Source: Streptomyces celluloflavus | GTDB taxonomy: Bacteria > Actinomycetota > Actinomycetes > Streptomycetales > Streptomycetaceae | DNA length: 64,000 nt | Direction of reading: 5' to 3' | Assembly (NCBI GenBank): GCA_000720995.1 | Contig: JOEL01000024.1 | Location: 22,422-86,421, forward strand | In this document: positions 33,700-42,277 of the stretch, one piece after another | Position numbering within the stretch: position 1 is the first letter of the stretch | How the letters are laid out: each line of letters begins with the position of its first letter | Program-made: the position numbers and the translations under genes | Notes under the pieces: generated by a model | The model's database searches: none | What the model saw: the letters and a program-made list of their open reading frames with translations, nothing else | What the model was told of the DNA's origin: nothing

Positions 33700-34452
33700 T
33701 TACGACTGCTTCCGCCCCTGCGCGTGGGCGCCGAAGGCGACGGACAGGACGCTGGTGATGTGGGCTTCGACGGCCGCCTTCTCAAGACCGAGGTCGGCGA
33801 GCACGCCCGTGCCGTTCTCCAGTTCCAGCAGCGCGAGCAGGATGTGCTCGGTGCCGATGTAGTTGTGGCCCATCCGCAGGGCCTCCCGGAAGGTGAGTTC
33901 CAGTGCCTTGCGCGCCTGCGCGTCGTACGGGATGAGTTCGGGCACCTCACCGGCCGCCGGCGGCAGCGCCGCGGTGGCGGCCTGCCGGACGGCGTCCAGC
34001 GACACATCCCGCGCGATCATGGCGATCGCGGCGAGGCCCTCCGGCTCGTGCAGGAGCCCGAGCACCAGGTGGACGGTGCCGATCTCGCCGTTGTTCGCCG
34101 CCCGCGCCTCGCTCTGGGCCGCCACGACGACATTTCGGGCCCGCGGGGTGAACCGGCTGAACCCCTGGTTGGGATCGAGGTCCGACGGCTCGCCCGGATT
34201 CTTCGGGACGAAGCGCTTCTGCGCCGCCTGCTTGCTCACCCCCATACTCCGGCCGATGTCCGTCCAGGACGCGCCCGAACGTCGTGCCTGATCGACGAAG
34301 TGGCCGATCAGGTGGTCGGCGATGTCGCCTAGGTGATCCGCGGCCAGGACCGCGTCGGAAAGCTGCTCAAGAGCGTCGGAATGAACCTTCTTGATGGCCT
34401 CGATCAGGTCGTCGAGACGGATCGAGTTCGTCACGTGCACCGGTTTCTCCAT
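33700..34452 (-). CDS. HTH protein with C-terminal Clp N-terminal-type domains
   Basis: 250-residue protein. The N-terminal 75 residues include a helix-turn-helix (SGASWTDIGRSMGVSKQAAQ). From about residue 97 there are two Clp-N repeats: FTPRARNVVVAAQSEARAAN with GTVHLVLGLLHE, and ALELTFREALRMGHNYIGTE with HILLALLELENG. No AAA+ module is present, so it is not a ClpC unfoldase. It may be a regulator that senses protein stress through the Clp-N fold. ATG 34452 has no Shine-Dalgarno; the promoter geometry places transcription start at this A, so it is probably a leaderless message. Two identical-arm operators overlap the promoter, suggesting autoregulation. Confidence 0.87.
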   Translation of the reverse strand: MEKPVHVTNSIRLDDLIEAIKKVHSDALEQLSDAVLAADHLGDIADHLIGHFVDQARRSGASWTDIGRSMGVSKQAAQKRFVPKNPGEPSDLDPNQGFSRFTPRARNVVVAAQSEARAANNGEIGTVHLVLGLLHEPEGLAAIAMIARDVSLDAVRQAATAALPPAAGEVPELIPYDAQARKALELTFREALRMGHNYIGTEHILLALLELENGTGVLADLGLEKAAVEAHITSVLSVAFGAHAQGRKQS

Positions 34453-34499
34453 GCGTCAACCATAGGTTGACGATCGCGGATCGTCAACCCTGGGTTGAC
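34453..34499 (-). promoter_or_regulatory. Promoter with twin 17-bp operators for the Clp-N/HTH gene
   Basis: On the minus strand, TTGACG (34487-34482) is separated by exactly 17 bases from TATGGT (34464-34459). The ATG begins 7 bases after the -10, as in a leaderless transcript. Two palindromes of form GTCAACC-N3-GGTTGAC (34455-34471 and 34483-34499), 28 bases centre to centre, cover the -10 and the -35. A repressor bound here would block polymerase directly. Confidence 0.75.
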
Positions 34500-34847
34500 G
34501 ATCTACCGGCCGCGCCGCCACCCACCCCGACCGTCGGACCCGGACCGCCCGCCACCTCCCCGCCGCATTTCACTCGCCCCAAAAACCACGCCTTTCGATC
34601 ACATCACCCCCATATCGGCTCACAAATATTCTCACCAACCGCAATGGCGAAAGTTACGCACCTAACTCAGGGGCCGCACGAAGCCCGCCGGCCCCCACCC
34701 TCTTTCCCTCCCCGCCCCACACCCTTCTCGCCATCCCACCGTCCCCCTATCCCACGGCCTGCTATCTCACGGTCCGCTATCCCGCCGCCCGTCGCCCCAT
34801 CGCGCAGCTCACCTCGCCCCGCATTCCCGCCCCCGCAAACAAAAAGA

Positions 34848-34870
34848 AGCCCCTCGGAAGCCGAGGGGCT
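34848..34870 (-). terminator. Rho-independent terminator after lsr2
   Basis: A 10-bp perfect stem (AGCCCCTCGG/CCGAGGGGCT) with a 3-base loop lies 15 bases beyond the lsr2 stop. On the minus strand it is followed by a T-rich run. The rest of 34500-34847 shows no gene. Confidence 0.9.
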
Positions 34871-34885
34871 CTCACCGTTCGATTC

Positions 34886-35212
34886 TTACTTGTTGGCCTT
34901 CTCGTAGGCTTCCCGCACAGGGGCCGGGACGCGGCCGCGGTCGTTGACCTCGTATCCGTTCTCCTTGGCCCAGGCCCTGATGGCAGCGGTGTCGCCGCCG
35001 CCGGAAGCGGCCTTGGACACCTTCCGGGCCTTCCCGGTCTTACGCCCCACCTGGATGAAGGGCCCAACGGCCTCCAGCAGCTGGTCGTAGCTGTCCGGAC
35101 CCAAGTCGATCTCATATGTCACACCGTCGAGGGAGAGGGTGTGAGTTGCGGCCTCCGAGGACTCTTCGCCCGTGAGGTCGTCTGTGTAGATGGTGATTAC
35201 CTTCTGTGCCAT
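34886..35212 (-). CDS. lsr2: Lsr2 nucleoid-associated protein
   Basis: 108-residue H-NS-like xenogeneic silencer of actinobacteria. The N-terminal dimerisation domain runs from MAQKVITIYTDDLTGEE to about 55. The C-terminal AT-hook-like DNA-binding domain contains AIRAWAKENGYEVNDRGRVP with the RGR minor-groove motif. The length is normal. ATG 35212 has no Shine-Dalgarno; a TACAAT -10 begins 12 bases upstream, so the message is probably leaderless. A strong terminator follows. Streptomycetes typically have two Lsr2 paralogues; which one this is cannot be told here. Confidence 0.95.
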   Translation of the reverse strand: MAQKVITIYTDDLTGEESSEAATHTLSLDGVTYEIDLGPDSYDQLLEAVGPFIQVGRKTGKARKVSKAASGGGDTAAIRAWAKENGYEVNDRGRVPAPVREAYEKANK

Positions 35213-35218
35213 ACGGTG

Positions 35219-35246
35219 ATTGTACGGCCATTTGGAGGCTTCACAA
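35219..35246 (-). promoter_or_regulatory. Candidate leaderless promoter of lsr2
   Basis: On the minus strand TTGTGA (35246-35241), a 16-base spacer and TACAAT (35224-35219) precede the ATG by 6 bases. The AT-richness and absence of a Shine-Dalgarno support transcription starting at the ATG. The remainder of the gap to 35601 shows no gene. Confidence 0.55.
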
Positions 35247-35601
35247 CACCGAAGAACCCTCCCGCGGAAACCGGGGCACGGCATGCGAAAGTATGCCGAC
35301 GGCAGCCTCCGAGCTCCACCCCATTCGAGGGGGAGCGCTTCTCCACCCGGATATTGATACAACGCGACCGCGGAAATCCTTCGCCGTACCGGAGGAATCC
35401 CGGGACATCCTCGCCCGGCACCCGCCCTCGAAGAAAACAACTCGGCGCTTCGGCTCCTCGACTCCTCGGCCCGGGTACGGCACCCCCGGGCCGCCGGCTC
35501 CCCGCCCGCCTCTGCCGCGCGGCGCACCAAGGCGTACCAAGCATCACCGCCGGCCGGTGTGGCCGGCATAAAGCCGGTGCGGCCGGCGTGAGCAGGGGCG
35601 T

Positions 35602-36930
35602 TCACCGCCCCGCGCCCCGTACGCCGCCAGCCGGCCGGGCCCCACCGGGTCGCCGTACGCCCCGGGCCGGCAGGCCGCCGAGGAGTCCGGCGGCCAGCCC
35701 GCAGACGGCGCCCGCACCGGCCAGCCGGAGGAGTTCCGGACGCAGGACGAACTCTCCGCCCAGCCCGCTGAGGTTCCCGACGCCGATCAGGGCGAGCCCG
35801 TAGTGCGCGGAGATCCGGGTGAGCAGCCCGACGACGAGCAGGGTGAGCGCCAGGGACCCGGCCATGGCGAGGGCGTGCCGCCAGAGCGGTGCGGGGGCCG
35901 GGCGGCGGACCGCCGCGGCGTACGAGGCGGCGAGCAGGACCACGACCGCCACGGCCACCAGCAGCCAGGCCCGGCCGTCGTACGCGGTGAGCGCGCCGAG
36001 ATCGAGGGTCCGGTCCCCGTCGCGGGTCCGCAGCACCTGGTCGAGTACCTGGGGAAGGGGCAGTCCGGGGACTCCGGTGAGATGGCCGTGCCAGGCGCCG
36101 CCGATGCCGGTGCCCAGCGCGAGCCAGGCCAGGTTCGGCAGCCCGAGGAGCATCGTCCCGGCGGTCTCGGCCGGCTGCCCCCGGGTGGCGAGCACGACCA
36201 CGCCGACCACCGCGCCGATCGCCACATAGGCGAGCAGCACCAGCACCATCGCATAGGCATACGGCCGGACGGAGCGGTGGACCCGCCGCGGCCCGGGGGC
36301 GAGCGGCAACCGGCGCGAGACGAGACAGGCGAGCGCCAGCACGGCCAGTACCCAGAGCAGGCCGGTGCCGAGTGTGGCGGGCAGTTCGGCGCGGAAGGCG
36401 ACGACGGGTGTCGCACCGAGCGCCGCACCGAGTTCGTCGGCGAGGCCGCTGCCGACGGAGACGCGGAAGCTGTGGCGGGCCGCGAGGCCGAGGAGCAGCA
36501 GAAGCACCAGCCAGCACACGGCCGTTCCGGCGGCGCGGACGAGCAGTCCGCGGCCGGTGGCGGCCGCCCGGCGGCGCAGCGGCAGCAGGAAGACGGCGGC
36601 GGTCACCAGGGCTCCGGCCAGCGTCACCGACAGGGGTACGGCGTCGACGGTGGCCGCTGCCCGCGCGAGGGCCCCGGTGCTGCCCGAGACCGCGACCGAG
36701 CCGCCGGCCGCCATGACGACGACGGCCGCGACCACCCGGAGGAACGCCCCGCCGGGCAGGTCCCCGGCGCCCGCCGCCCACAGTCCGAGCGCGGCGACCA
36801 CGGCCATGGCGATAATGCCCGCCGCGGCCGCGCCGAGGGCTTCGGCGGCATTCCGGACGATCGCCGCGACACCGCCCGGACGCGCCGGGTTCCGGGGGCC
36901 GTTGGATGTGGGGTCTCGCATCTGGCTCAC
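35602..36930 (-). CDS. Streptophobe-type polytopic membrane protein (DUF6350-like)
   Basis: 442-residue protein with about ten hydrophobic segments, an Ala/Val/Leu-rich composition and a short basic N- and C-terminus. The overall pattern fits the actinobacterial streptophobe group; I use the name by recollection. No catalytic motif is visible. GTG 36930 is preceded by AGGAG at 5 bases. It is a single gene on the minus strand, divergent from the L,D-transpeptidase gene; the 308-base gap (36931-37238) should hold both promoters and contains a weak TGTCC-N8-GGACA repeat near 37100. Confidence 0.72.
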   Translation of the reverse strand: MSQMRDPTSNGPRNPARPGGVAAIVRNAAEALGAAAAGIIAMAVVAALGLWAAGAGDLPGGAFLRVVAAVVVMAAGGSVAVSGSTGALARAAATVDAVPLSVTLAGALVTAAVFLLPLRRRAAATGRGLLVRAAGTAVCWLVLLLLLGLAARHSFRVSVGSGLADELGAALGATPVVAFRAELPATLGTGLLWVLAVLALACLVSRRLPLAPGPRRVHRSVRPYAYAMVLVLLAYVAIGAVVGVVVLATRGQPAETAGTMLLGLPNLAWLALGTGIGGAWHGHLTGVPGLPLPQVLDQVLRTRDGDRTLDLGALTAYDGRAWLLVAVAVVVLLAASYAAAVRRPAPAPLWRHALAMAGSLALTLLVVGLLTRISAHYGLALIGVGNLSGLGGEFVLRPELLRLAGAGAVCGLAAGLLGGLPARGVRRPGGARPAGGVRGAGR

Positions 36931-37238
36931 GCTGACTCCTGTGGACAGGGGACCGAACTGGTGGGAATTGGCGCAATTCGCCAGCTATGCCCGTTCCGTC
37001 GCATTCGACACCGCGGCCGCGGAGACTTCAGCCCGCTCAGCGCATTACCGGCCACCGGCGCCGGAGACGAGACAGAGTCCGAGACCGAATCGTGTCATAA
37101 GTGTCCAGTTTGCCGGACAACCAAATAAGCGGATGAAGCCTCTGTATATCTGGGGGGGTGCGATACGGCCTTGGCGGTTCACGCAGCCGCGGGCCGGGAC
37201 CCCGCCACTGACAGTTGTTCTGCTTTGGAGGGATCCTC

Positions 37239-38417
37239 GTGCACGCCGGACCACGCCGTCACCCCGCCCGGTTGATACCTGCCCTGATAGCGACGGCCAC
37301 CGTGCTGACCGCCTGCGGTGGCGGAGGCGGCTCGACGCAGGCGGCCGACAAGCCGGAGACCAAGGTGACCGTCGCCCCGGCCGGAGGCGGCGCGGCGGCG
37401 AAGCTCGGCTCCGACATATCCGTACGCGCCGACGGCGGGAAGCTCACCTCGGTCGAGGTCAAGGACGACAAGGGCGCCAAGGTCGACGGCCAGCTGGCCG
37501 GTGACGGCGCGTCATGGAAGTCGGACGGCAAGGTCAAGCCGAAGACCACGTACACCGTGCAGGCGAAGGCCAAGTCGACGGGCGGCAAGGAATCCTCCGC
37601 CACCTCGACCTTCACCACGGAAGCGGCCGACAAGGTCAACAAGCTCACCAACCAGCCGGGGAACGGCGACAAGGTCGGCACGGGCATGCCGATCTCGATC
37701 CTCTTCGACAACTCCGTCGCCAAGGATCAGCGCGCCGAGATCGAGAAGGCCCTCAAGGTCACCACCCAGCCGAAGGTCGAGGGCGCCTGGGGCTGGGTCA
37801 AGGACTGGTCGGGCAAGGACCGGATCGACTGGCGCCCCAAGACCTACTGGCCGTCGGGCACGAAGGTCTCCGTCAAGGGCGGACTCTCCGGCATCAACTC
37901 GGGCAAGGGCGGCTGGTTCGCCCGCGACTACGACTTCGACTTCAGCATCGGCGTGGACCACAAGGCCGTCATCGACGTACCGGCGCACACCCTGACCATG
38001 TACGAGAACGGCAAGCCCGTCGGCACCATCACGGGCTCCGCGGGCTCGCCCGCCGACCCCACCCGCGGCGGCATCCACACCGTACGCAGCAAGAACGCCG
38101 CGGAGACCATGAAGTCCGAGACCATCGGGTTCGGCAACCAGTGGTCGCTGGACTCGAAGTGGGTCACCCACCTCACCGCCTCGGGCACCTTCCTGCACTC
38201 CGCCCCGTGGAACCAGTCCCTCGGCGTGGTGAACAACAGCCACGGCTGCTTCGGCATGAGCACCAGCGACGCCAAGAGGATCTACGACTTCCTGCCGATC
38301 GGCTCCACCGTCGAGGTCAAGGGCACCACCAGCACGAAGAAGACCGACGTCGGCAACGGCCTGGAGGTCTGGCAGGAGAACTGGCAGCAGTGGCAGCAGC
38401 GCAGCGCGCTGAAGTAG
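37239..38417 (+). CDS. L,D-transpeptidase lipoprotein with Ig-like domains
   Basis: 392-residue lipoprotein. The signal peptide ends in the lipobox LTAC (Cys about 25), followed by a Gly/Ser/Thr linker. Two Ig-like (Big_10-type) domains cover about 45-240. The YkuD catalytic domain (about 245-370) has the motif HSAPWN then SHGCFGM, with catalytic Cys in SHGC. It forms 3-3 cross-links in peptidoglycan. The residue after SHGC is Phe rather than the usual Val/Ile. GTG 37239 has GGAGGG 6 bases upstream; the start at 37215 lacks one. A strong hairpin terminator follows at 38482. Confidence 0.93.
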   Translation: MHAGPRRHPARLIPALIATATVLTACGGGGGSTQAADKPETKVTVAPAGGGAAAKLGSDISVRADGGKLTSVEVKDDKGAKVDGQLAGDGASWKSDGKVKPKTTYTVQAKAKSTGGKESSATSTFTTEAADKVNKLTNQPGNGDKVGTGMPISILFDNSVAKDQRAEIEKALKVTTQPKVEGAWGWVKDWSGKDRIDWRPKTYWPSGTKVSVKGGLSGINSGKGGWFARDYDFDFSIGVDHKAVIDVPAHTLTMYENGKPVGTITGSAGSPADPTRGGIHTVRSKNAAETMKSETIGFGNQWSLDSKWVTHLTASGTFLHSAPWNQSLGVVNNSHGCFGMSTSDAKRIYDFLPIGSTVEVKGTTSTKKTDVGNGLEVWQENWQQWQQRSALK

Positions 38418-38481
38418 CACGGCGGTACGGCGCGGAACAGCCCGGCTGACGTAGCGCGGCACGGCACCCCACGGGGGGACG

Positions 38482-38511
38482 GTGCGCCACAGGACGATTC
38501 CTGTGGCGCAC
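38482..38511 (+). terminator. Hairpin terminator after the L,D-transpeptidase gene
   Basis: A perfect 12-bp stem (GTGCGCCACAGG/CCTGTGGCGCAC) with loop ACGATT lies 65 bases after the stop. It has no T-run, as is common in GC-rich actinomycetes. Nothing else is seen in 38418-38850. Confidence 0.75.
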
Positions 38512-38850
38512 TTGGCGTATCCGGGGCGGGTGGGGCGGGTGACTCACGTGGAGCGGCTGGCGTATCCGGTGCTCTTGGGGCGGGACGCCGCTACCGCGCA
38601 CGCCCCCTGCACGTAGGCGCCCGCTCCCCCGGCCCGCTCGAACTGGCCCAGGAGGAATGAGGTCCGGCGTCATTCCGGCGGGCAGCCCCGCACAGCTGTG
38701 CCGCCTTCGCGCGGGACGGATCGAGGTGGCCGGGTCTTCTCCTGCGGCTTCACGGTCACCCGCGCCTCCGGTTCGCCGGCGCCGCGACCACGTACGCCCG
38801 GGACCGGACCGGACCCGCCGCCGGTGCGCGGCAGGTGGCGGAGCCGGACG

Positions 38851-39723
38851 TCAGGGGGCCGGGTCCGGTGCTCCCGCCGCGCGGTGTCCGGGGGCCAGTA
38901 CCGGCGGGGACGTGGTGTCGGGCGGTGGCGGGAAGTCCGCGAGCACGAGTCGGACCTGTTCCGCGCAGTCGGCCCGTCCGCATTCGCAGGAGAACTCCAG
39001 GACGGCCGACCGGGCATCCCCGGGGGACCACGGGCGGGCGAAGAACCCCAGATACTGCGTCACGGTGGCCCGGTTGGCGTACCGGAGCAGCCGGGCCCGC
39101 TCCGGCGCGGTCGCGGCCACCGGGCCCGCCGCGAGGGGCGCCGCGAAGTACGCCTCGACCTCGGCGACCGTGTCGGCCACGGTCATACCGCCGTCGATGG
39201 TCAGCGAACCGGCGCCGCACGCAGCCACCTGCGCCTCGATCTCCCGGGTCAGCAGCCGGAAGAGCTCCAACGGGCCCGGGGCCAGCTTCCGTTCCGCAAG
39301 CCGTGCCCGCTGCACCTCGGGCGTCGGCAGCAGCCACAGGGCGTGGCTGCCGGGGCCGGCGACCTCCGGTGTGACGGGGGTGCCCTCGGCGATCGTCAGT
39401 GGCGCCGCCGGCAATACCCGCAGATCGTCGACGATCATCGGCCCGCGCTCGTGGTGCAGGGACATCGCCAGCATCTCGTCCGGCGGCGCCGACCAGCGCG
39501 CCGTACCGGGCAGCGCCTCCCAGGTGATCGCGGCCCGGTTCCCGGCGGCGATGGCCCGGTCACGGTGCTCCCAGGTGTGGGCGTCCGCGTGGTACTGACG
39601 CAGTCCGTGCCGACGGGCGAGCAGCCGGGCGACGGTCGTCTTGCCCGCGCCGGGCGGCCCCCCGATCCACAGCACCGCGGGCAGCCCGCGGTCCGCCGCG
39701 CGGGCGGTTGTATCCGGGTTCAT
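38851..39723 (-). CDS. P-loop kinase-like ATP-binding protein with C-terminal Cys cluster
   Basis: 290-residue soluble protein. A Walker A motif, GGPPGAGKTT (about 21-30), heads a small-molecule-kinase fold of the AAA_17/zeta type. HADAHTWEHRDR and MIVDDLRVLP follow in place of classical kinase motifs. Near the C-terminus (about residues 250-265) FSCECGRADCAEQV gives a CxC-x4-C cluster that could bind zinc. Substrate unknown. The architecture is seen in streptomycetes as stand-alone genes. ATG 39723 lacks an obvious Shine-Dalgarno. Confidence 0.65.
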   Translation of the reverse strand: MNPDTTARAADRGLPAVLWIGGPPGAGKTTVARLLARRHGLRQYHADAHTWEHRDRAIAAGNRAAITWEALPGTARWSAPPDEMLAMSLHHERGPMIVDDLRVLPAAPLTIAEGTPVTPEVAGPGSHALWLLPTPEVQRARLAERKLAPGPLELFRLLTREIEAQVAACGAGSLTIDGGMTVADTVAEVEAYFAAPLAAGPVAATAPERARLLRYANRATVTQYLGFFARPWSPGDARSAVLEFSCECGRADCAEQVRLVLADFPPPPDTTSPPVLAPGHRAAGAPDPAP

Positions 39724-39940
39724 GTGCGGGAGTCGCGGAAGCCGCGGGGTGGACGGGACTTGTGGGGGTTCCGGGCCATGCGAGGGTTACGGGCCGTGCG
39801 GGGGATACGGGGGTTGCAGGGGCGGCGGGGATCCGGTGGGCGAAGGGGCACCCTCGCACGATATACAGCCGGGGAAGTCATGCGGCTGGGCGAAGACTTG
39901 CGGCCGGGGAGGCCGGGAGATACGGCTGGGGAAGCCGGCC

Positions 39941-39985
39941 GACCGGGAGTCGACGGACCGGAAGTCGGCGGACCGGGAGTCGCCA
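39941..39985. repeat. 15-bp tandem repeat, three copies, in a repeat-rich gap
   Basis: Three units of the form GACCGGGAGTCGNCG lie head to tail within the gene-free gap 39724-40186. The gap also has near-repeats of CACCNNCGAAACGGTCA around 40100-40170. No gene was seen in this gap. Confidence 0.8.
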
Positions 39986-40186
39986 GCCGCCGCCCCGCTG
40001 TCCCCCGCACCGCTGTCCCCGCCCTGCTGTTCCCCGCCCCCGTCGAGCGGGCTGTGGCGTCCACAGCCGCGCTGCCAGCTGATCGACACGCCCACCGCCC
40101 ACCGAGGTGATCACCGCCCATCGAAACGGTCACCACCTATCGGAGTGGGTACCACCCGTCGAAACAGTCATCGCCGCGAACGCGGT

Positions 40187-40861
40187 TCAGCGCGGGACGG
40201 AACGCGCGATGCGGAACCCTACGTCGTCGATCCGGAAGTCCGGGTGGCCGCGGCGCCGCACCGAGGCCCGGCAGCTCCAGTGCTCGTCGAACCAGCCGCC
40301 GCCCCGCAGCACCCGATAGGCGCCGTAGACCTCGGCGTCGTAGACATCCCAGCTCCACTCCCACACATTGCCCAACATGTCGTACAGGCCCCATGCGTTG
40401 GGCTGCTTGCCGCCCACGTCGTGTATCCGCTCGCGCGAGTTGTCGCGATACCAGGCGATCTCGTCGAGCCGCCCGTACCGCGCCTCGGCCGTACCGGCGC
40501 GGCAGGCGTGCTCCCACTCGGCCTCGGTCGGGAGCCGGTACCCGTCGGCGGAGGGGTCCCACTCGGCGTCCCCGGTGTCGTCCCGGCGGCGATAGGCGGG
40601 CGCCAGCCCCGCGCGCCGGGACAGGGCGTTGCAGAATCGGACCGCGTCCCACCAGGACACGCCCTCGACGGGCAGTTGGTCGCCCCGCGCGCTGCTCGGC
40701 CGCTCACCGGTGACCTCGGCGAACTGCGCCTGGGTGACCGGGAACGCCGCCAGCCGGTACGGCGCGAGATCGACCGGCCAGCTCTGCCGCGTCCGCCGGT
40801 CCGACAGCGTCACGCGTCCCGCCGGGATGGCGATCGTCCCGTCTCCTGTGTGCACGTCCAT
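40187..40861 (-). CDS. SUMF1/FGE-sulfatase-domain protein lacking one catalytic cysteine
   Basis: 224-residue C-type-lectin-like SUMF1 protein. Family landmarks are PVTQAQFAEVTG, LPVEGVSWWDAVRFCNALSR, YRLPTEAEWEHACRAGT, GLYDMLGNVWEWSWD and RVLRGGGWFDEHWSCRAS. Formylglycine-generating enzymes use two cysteines in this last segment; here the first position is Asp (FDEH) and only the second (SC) remains. It is therefore probably not a sulfatase activator, and may be related to other SUMF1-fold proteins such as EgtB- or PvdO-like ones. The protein lacks a signal peptide. No sulfatase gene is in the window. Confidence 0.78.
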   Translation of the reverse strand: MDVHTGDGTIAIPAGRVTLSDRRTRQSWPVDLAPYRLAAFPVTQAQFAEVTGERPSSARGDQLPVEGVSWWDAVRFCNALSRRAGLAPAYRRRDDTGDAEWDPSADGYRLPTEAEWEHACRAGTAEARYGRLDEIAWYRDNSRERIHDVGGKQPNAWGLYDMLGNVWEWSWDVYDAEVYGAYRVLRGGGWFDEHWSCRASVRRRGHPDFRIDDVGFRIARSVPR

Positions 40862-41284
40862 GGGAAACAGAGCGTAATGGCGGCGCGGCCCGGATATACC
40901 GGGAGAAAACCGCCATTGGGTGATCTTGCGGCTGATCGCCCTGCCCGGACTTCATCCGTTCTTCACACTCGGACGGGACGACGTCCCGTCCCCCTGCTCA
41001 CCGCGGCACATCCCGCCGGACGTCATCGCCGAACGTCACCACTGAACGTCACCACCGGGCGCGGCCTCGATGCGCGGACCGCCCGTCGGTCCGCCTTCAC
41101 CTGGCCGAAGATCGCCGAGACCGTCACGACCGGCCACCCACGCGAGGTGCGTCCCAGCGCCCCCAGTACTCGCTTCCCCACGCGTCCCGAGCACCGCCCC
41201 TGCCGCACTCCCGCACCCGAGCCCTGCGCCATCGCCATCGACGCCACCGCCATCGACGCCATCAGCGTCCGGCATCATGCTCCG
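40862..41284. other. Gap without a recognisable gene
   Basis: About 420 bases between the divergent SUMF1-like and GNAT genes. A partial direct repeat (GCCATCGACGCCA, near 41234-41268) lies close to the GNAT start. No operator or promoter was assigned. Confidence 0.4.
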
Positions 41285-41890
41285 ATGACCTCCCCGATAC
41301 CTCCCGTGGTACCCGCCGGCCGGATGAGCCGCGACGCACAACCCGTGTTCCCGGCGGCCGGCGGCCGGCAACTGCGCCCGTGGCGGGCGGCGGACGCCGA
41401 GGCGCTCGCCGAAGCCACGCGCGATCCGGAGATCCAGCAGTGGAACCGTCCCGGGCAGCTGACGCCGGACGCCGCGCGAGCACGGATCGCAAGCTGGCGG
41501 GAACGCTGGGCGAGCGAGCAGTCGGCACTCTGGGCGCTCGCCGGACCCGGCGAGGGCCCGGCCCTGGGCCTGATCGGGGTGGCGGACTTCGATCTCGCGG
41601 GCGGCAGCGCCGAGTTGCTCTACTGGCTGCTGCCCGCCGCCCGCGGCACCGGCGCCATGGCCGACGCGGTGCTCCGCGTCAGCCGCTGGGCCCTGGACGA
41701 CCTGGGCCTGCACCGGCTGCGCCTGACGCACTCCGTGGCGAACCCCGCCTCCTGCCGGGTGGCGACGAAGGCCGGATTCAAGCTGGAAGGCACCATGCGC
41801 AGCGCCCTGCTGCACGCCGACGGCTGGCACGACGAGCATCTGCACGCCCGCATCCGGGGCGACGCCTGGCCCACGCTTGCGACGGGGTGA
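41285..41890 (+). CDS. GNAT (RimJ/RimL-type) N-acetyltransferase
   Basis: 201-residue acetyltransferase. The N-terminal strand LRPWRAADAEALAEATRDPE is characteristic of the RimJ/L group. Motif A appears in LYWLLPAARGTGAMADAVLR, where the usual Q/R-x-x-G-x-G/A acetyl-CoA loop reads ARGTGAM. It continues with LTHSVANPASCRVATKAGFKLEG. Substrate unknown; relatives act on ribosomal proteins or drugs. ATG 41285 is weakly supported; ATG 41324 is a possible later start. Confidence 0.82.
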   Translation: MTSPIPPVVPAGRMSRDAQPVFPAAGGRQLRPWRAADAEALAEATRDPEIQQWNRPGQLTPDAARARIASWRERWASEQSALWALAGPGEGPALGLIGVADFDLAGGSAELLYWLLPAARGTGAMADAVLRVSRWALDDLGLHRLRLTHSVANPASCRVATKAGFKLEGTMRSALLHADGWHDEHLHARIRGDAWPTLATG

Positions 41891-41939
41891 GCGGGGCCGA
41901 CACCCGGACGACGGAGTGAGCGGGGCCGACACCCGGACG
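41887..41939. repeat. 24-bp direct repeat starting in the GNAT stop codon
   Basis: The sequence GTGAGCGGGGCCGACACCCG plus GACG occurs twice, at 41887-41910 and 41916-41939, with a 29-base period. The first copy contains the GNAT TGA stop. Recent local duplication is likely. Nothing else is seen up to 42277. Confidence 0.9.
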
Positions 41940-42277
41940 CTGCCCGGTACCGGCCACGGCGCAGGACCACACCCTGCCGTTCAGATCACCGGGCGGACCA
42001 GAGAAAGATGCCCCACTTCAAGGGATCGGCTCTCTTCACGGGAAAGGGCAGCGGACGTTCAGCAGCCTGAGCAGCGGTCAAGGCGGCCCGTAAACGAACA
42101 AGGCATGCGGGGCCCGGGCAGCTCCGCGCTCCGCGCTCCTGGACCGCGGCGATCAGCGCTTCTGACCGCCGCGGGGGGCCGCCCGGCCGTCTGCGGTGCC
42201 GGGTGTGTCGAGCGGAGGCCGATCCCATCGGTGATAGATGTGCATTGATCACTGTTTGTCTCCGAGGGAGGGTGGCC

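Noticed and set aside
33700-34452. ClpC/ClpB chaperone fragment
   Set aside because: There is an intact N-terminal HTH, no decay and a well-formed promoter, so it is a complete regulator-like protein rather than a truncated AAA+ gene.
40187-40861. Formylglycine-generating enzyme (sulfatase activator)
   Set aside because: One of the two essential cysteines is replaced and no sulfatase gene is nearby.
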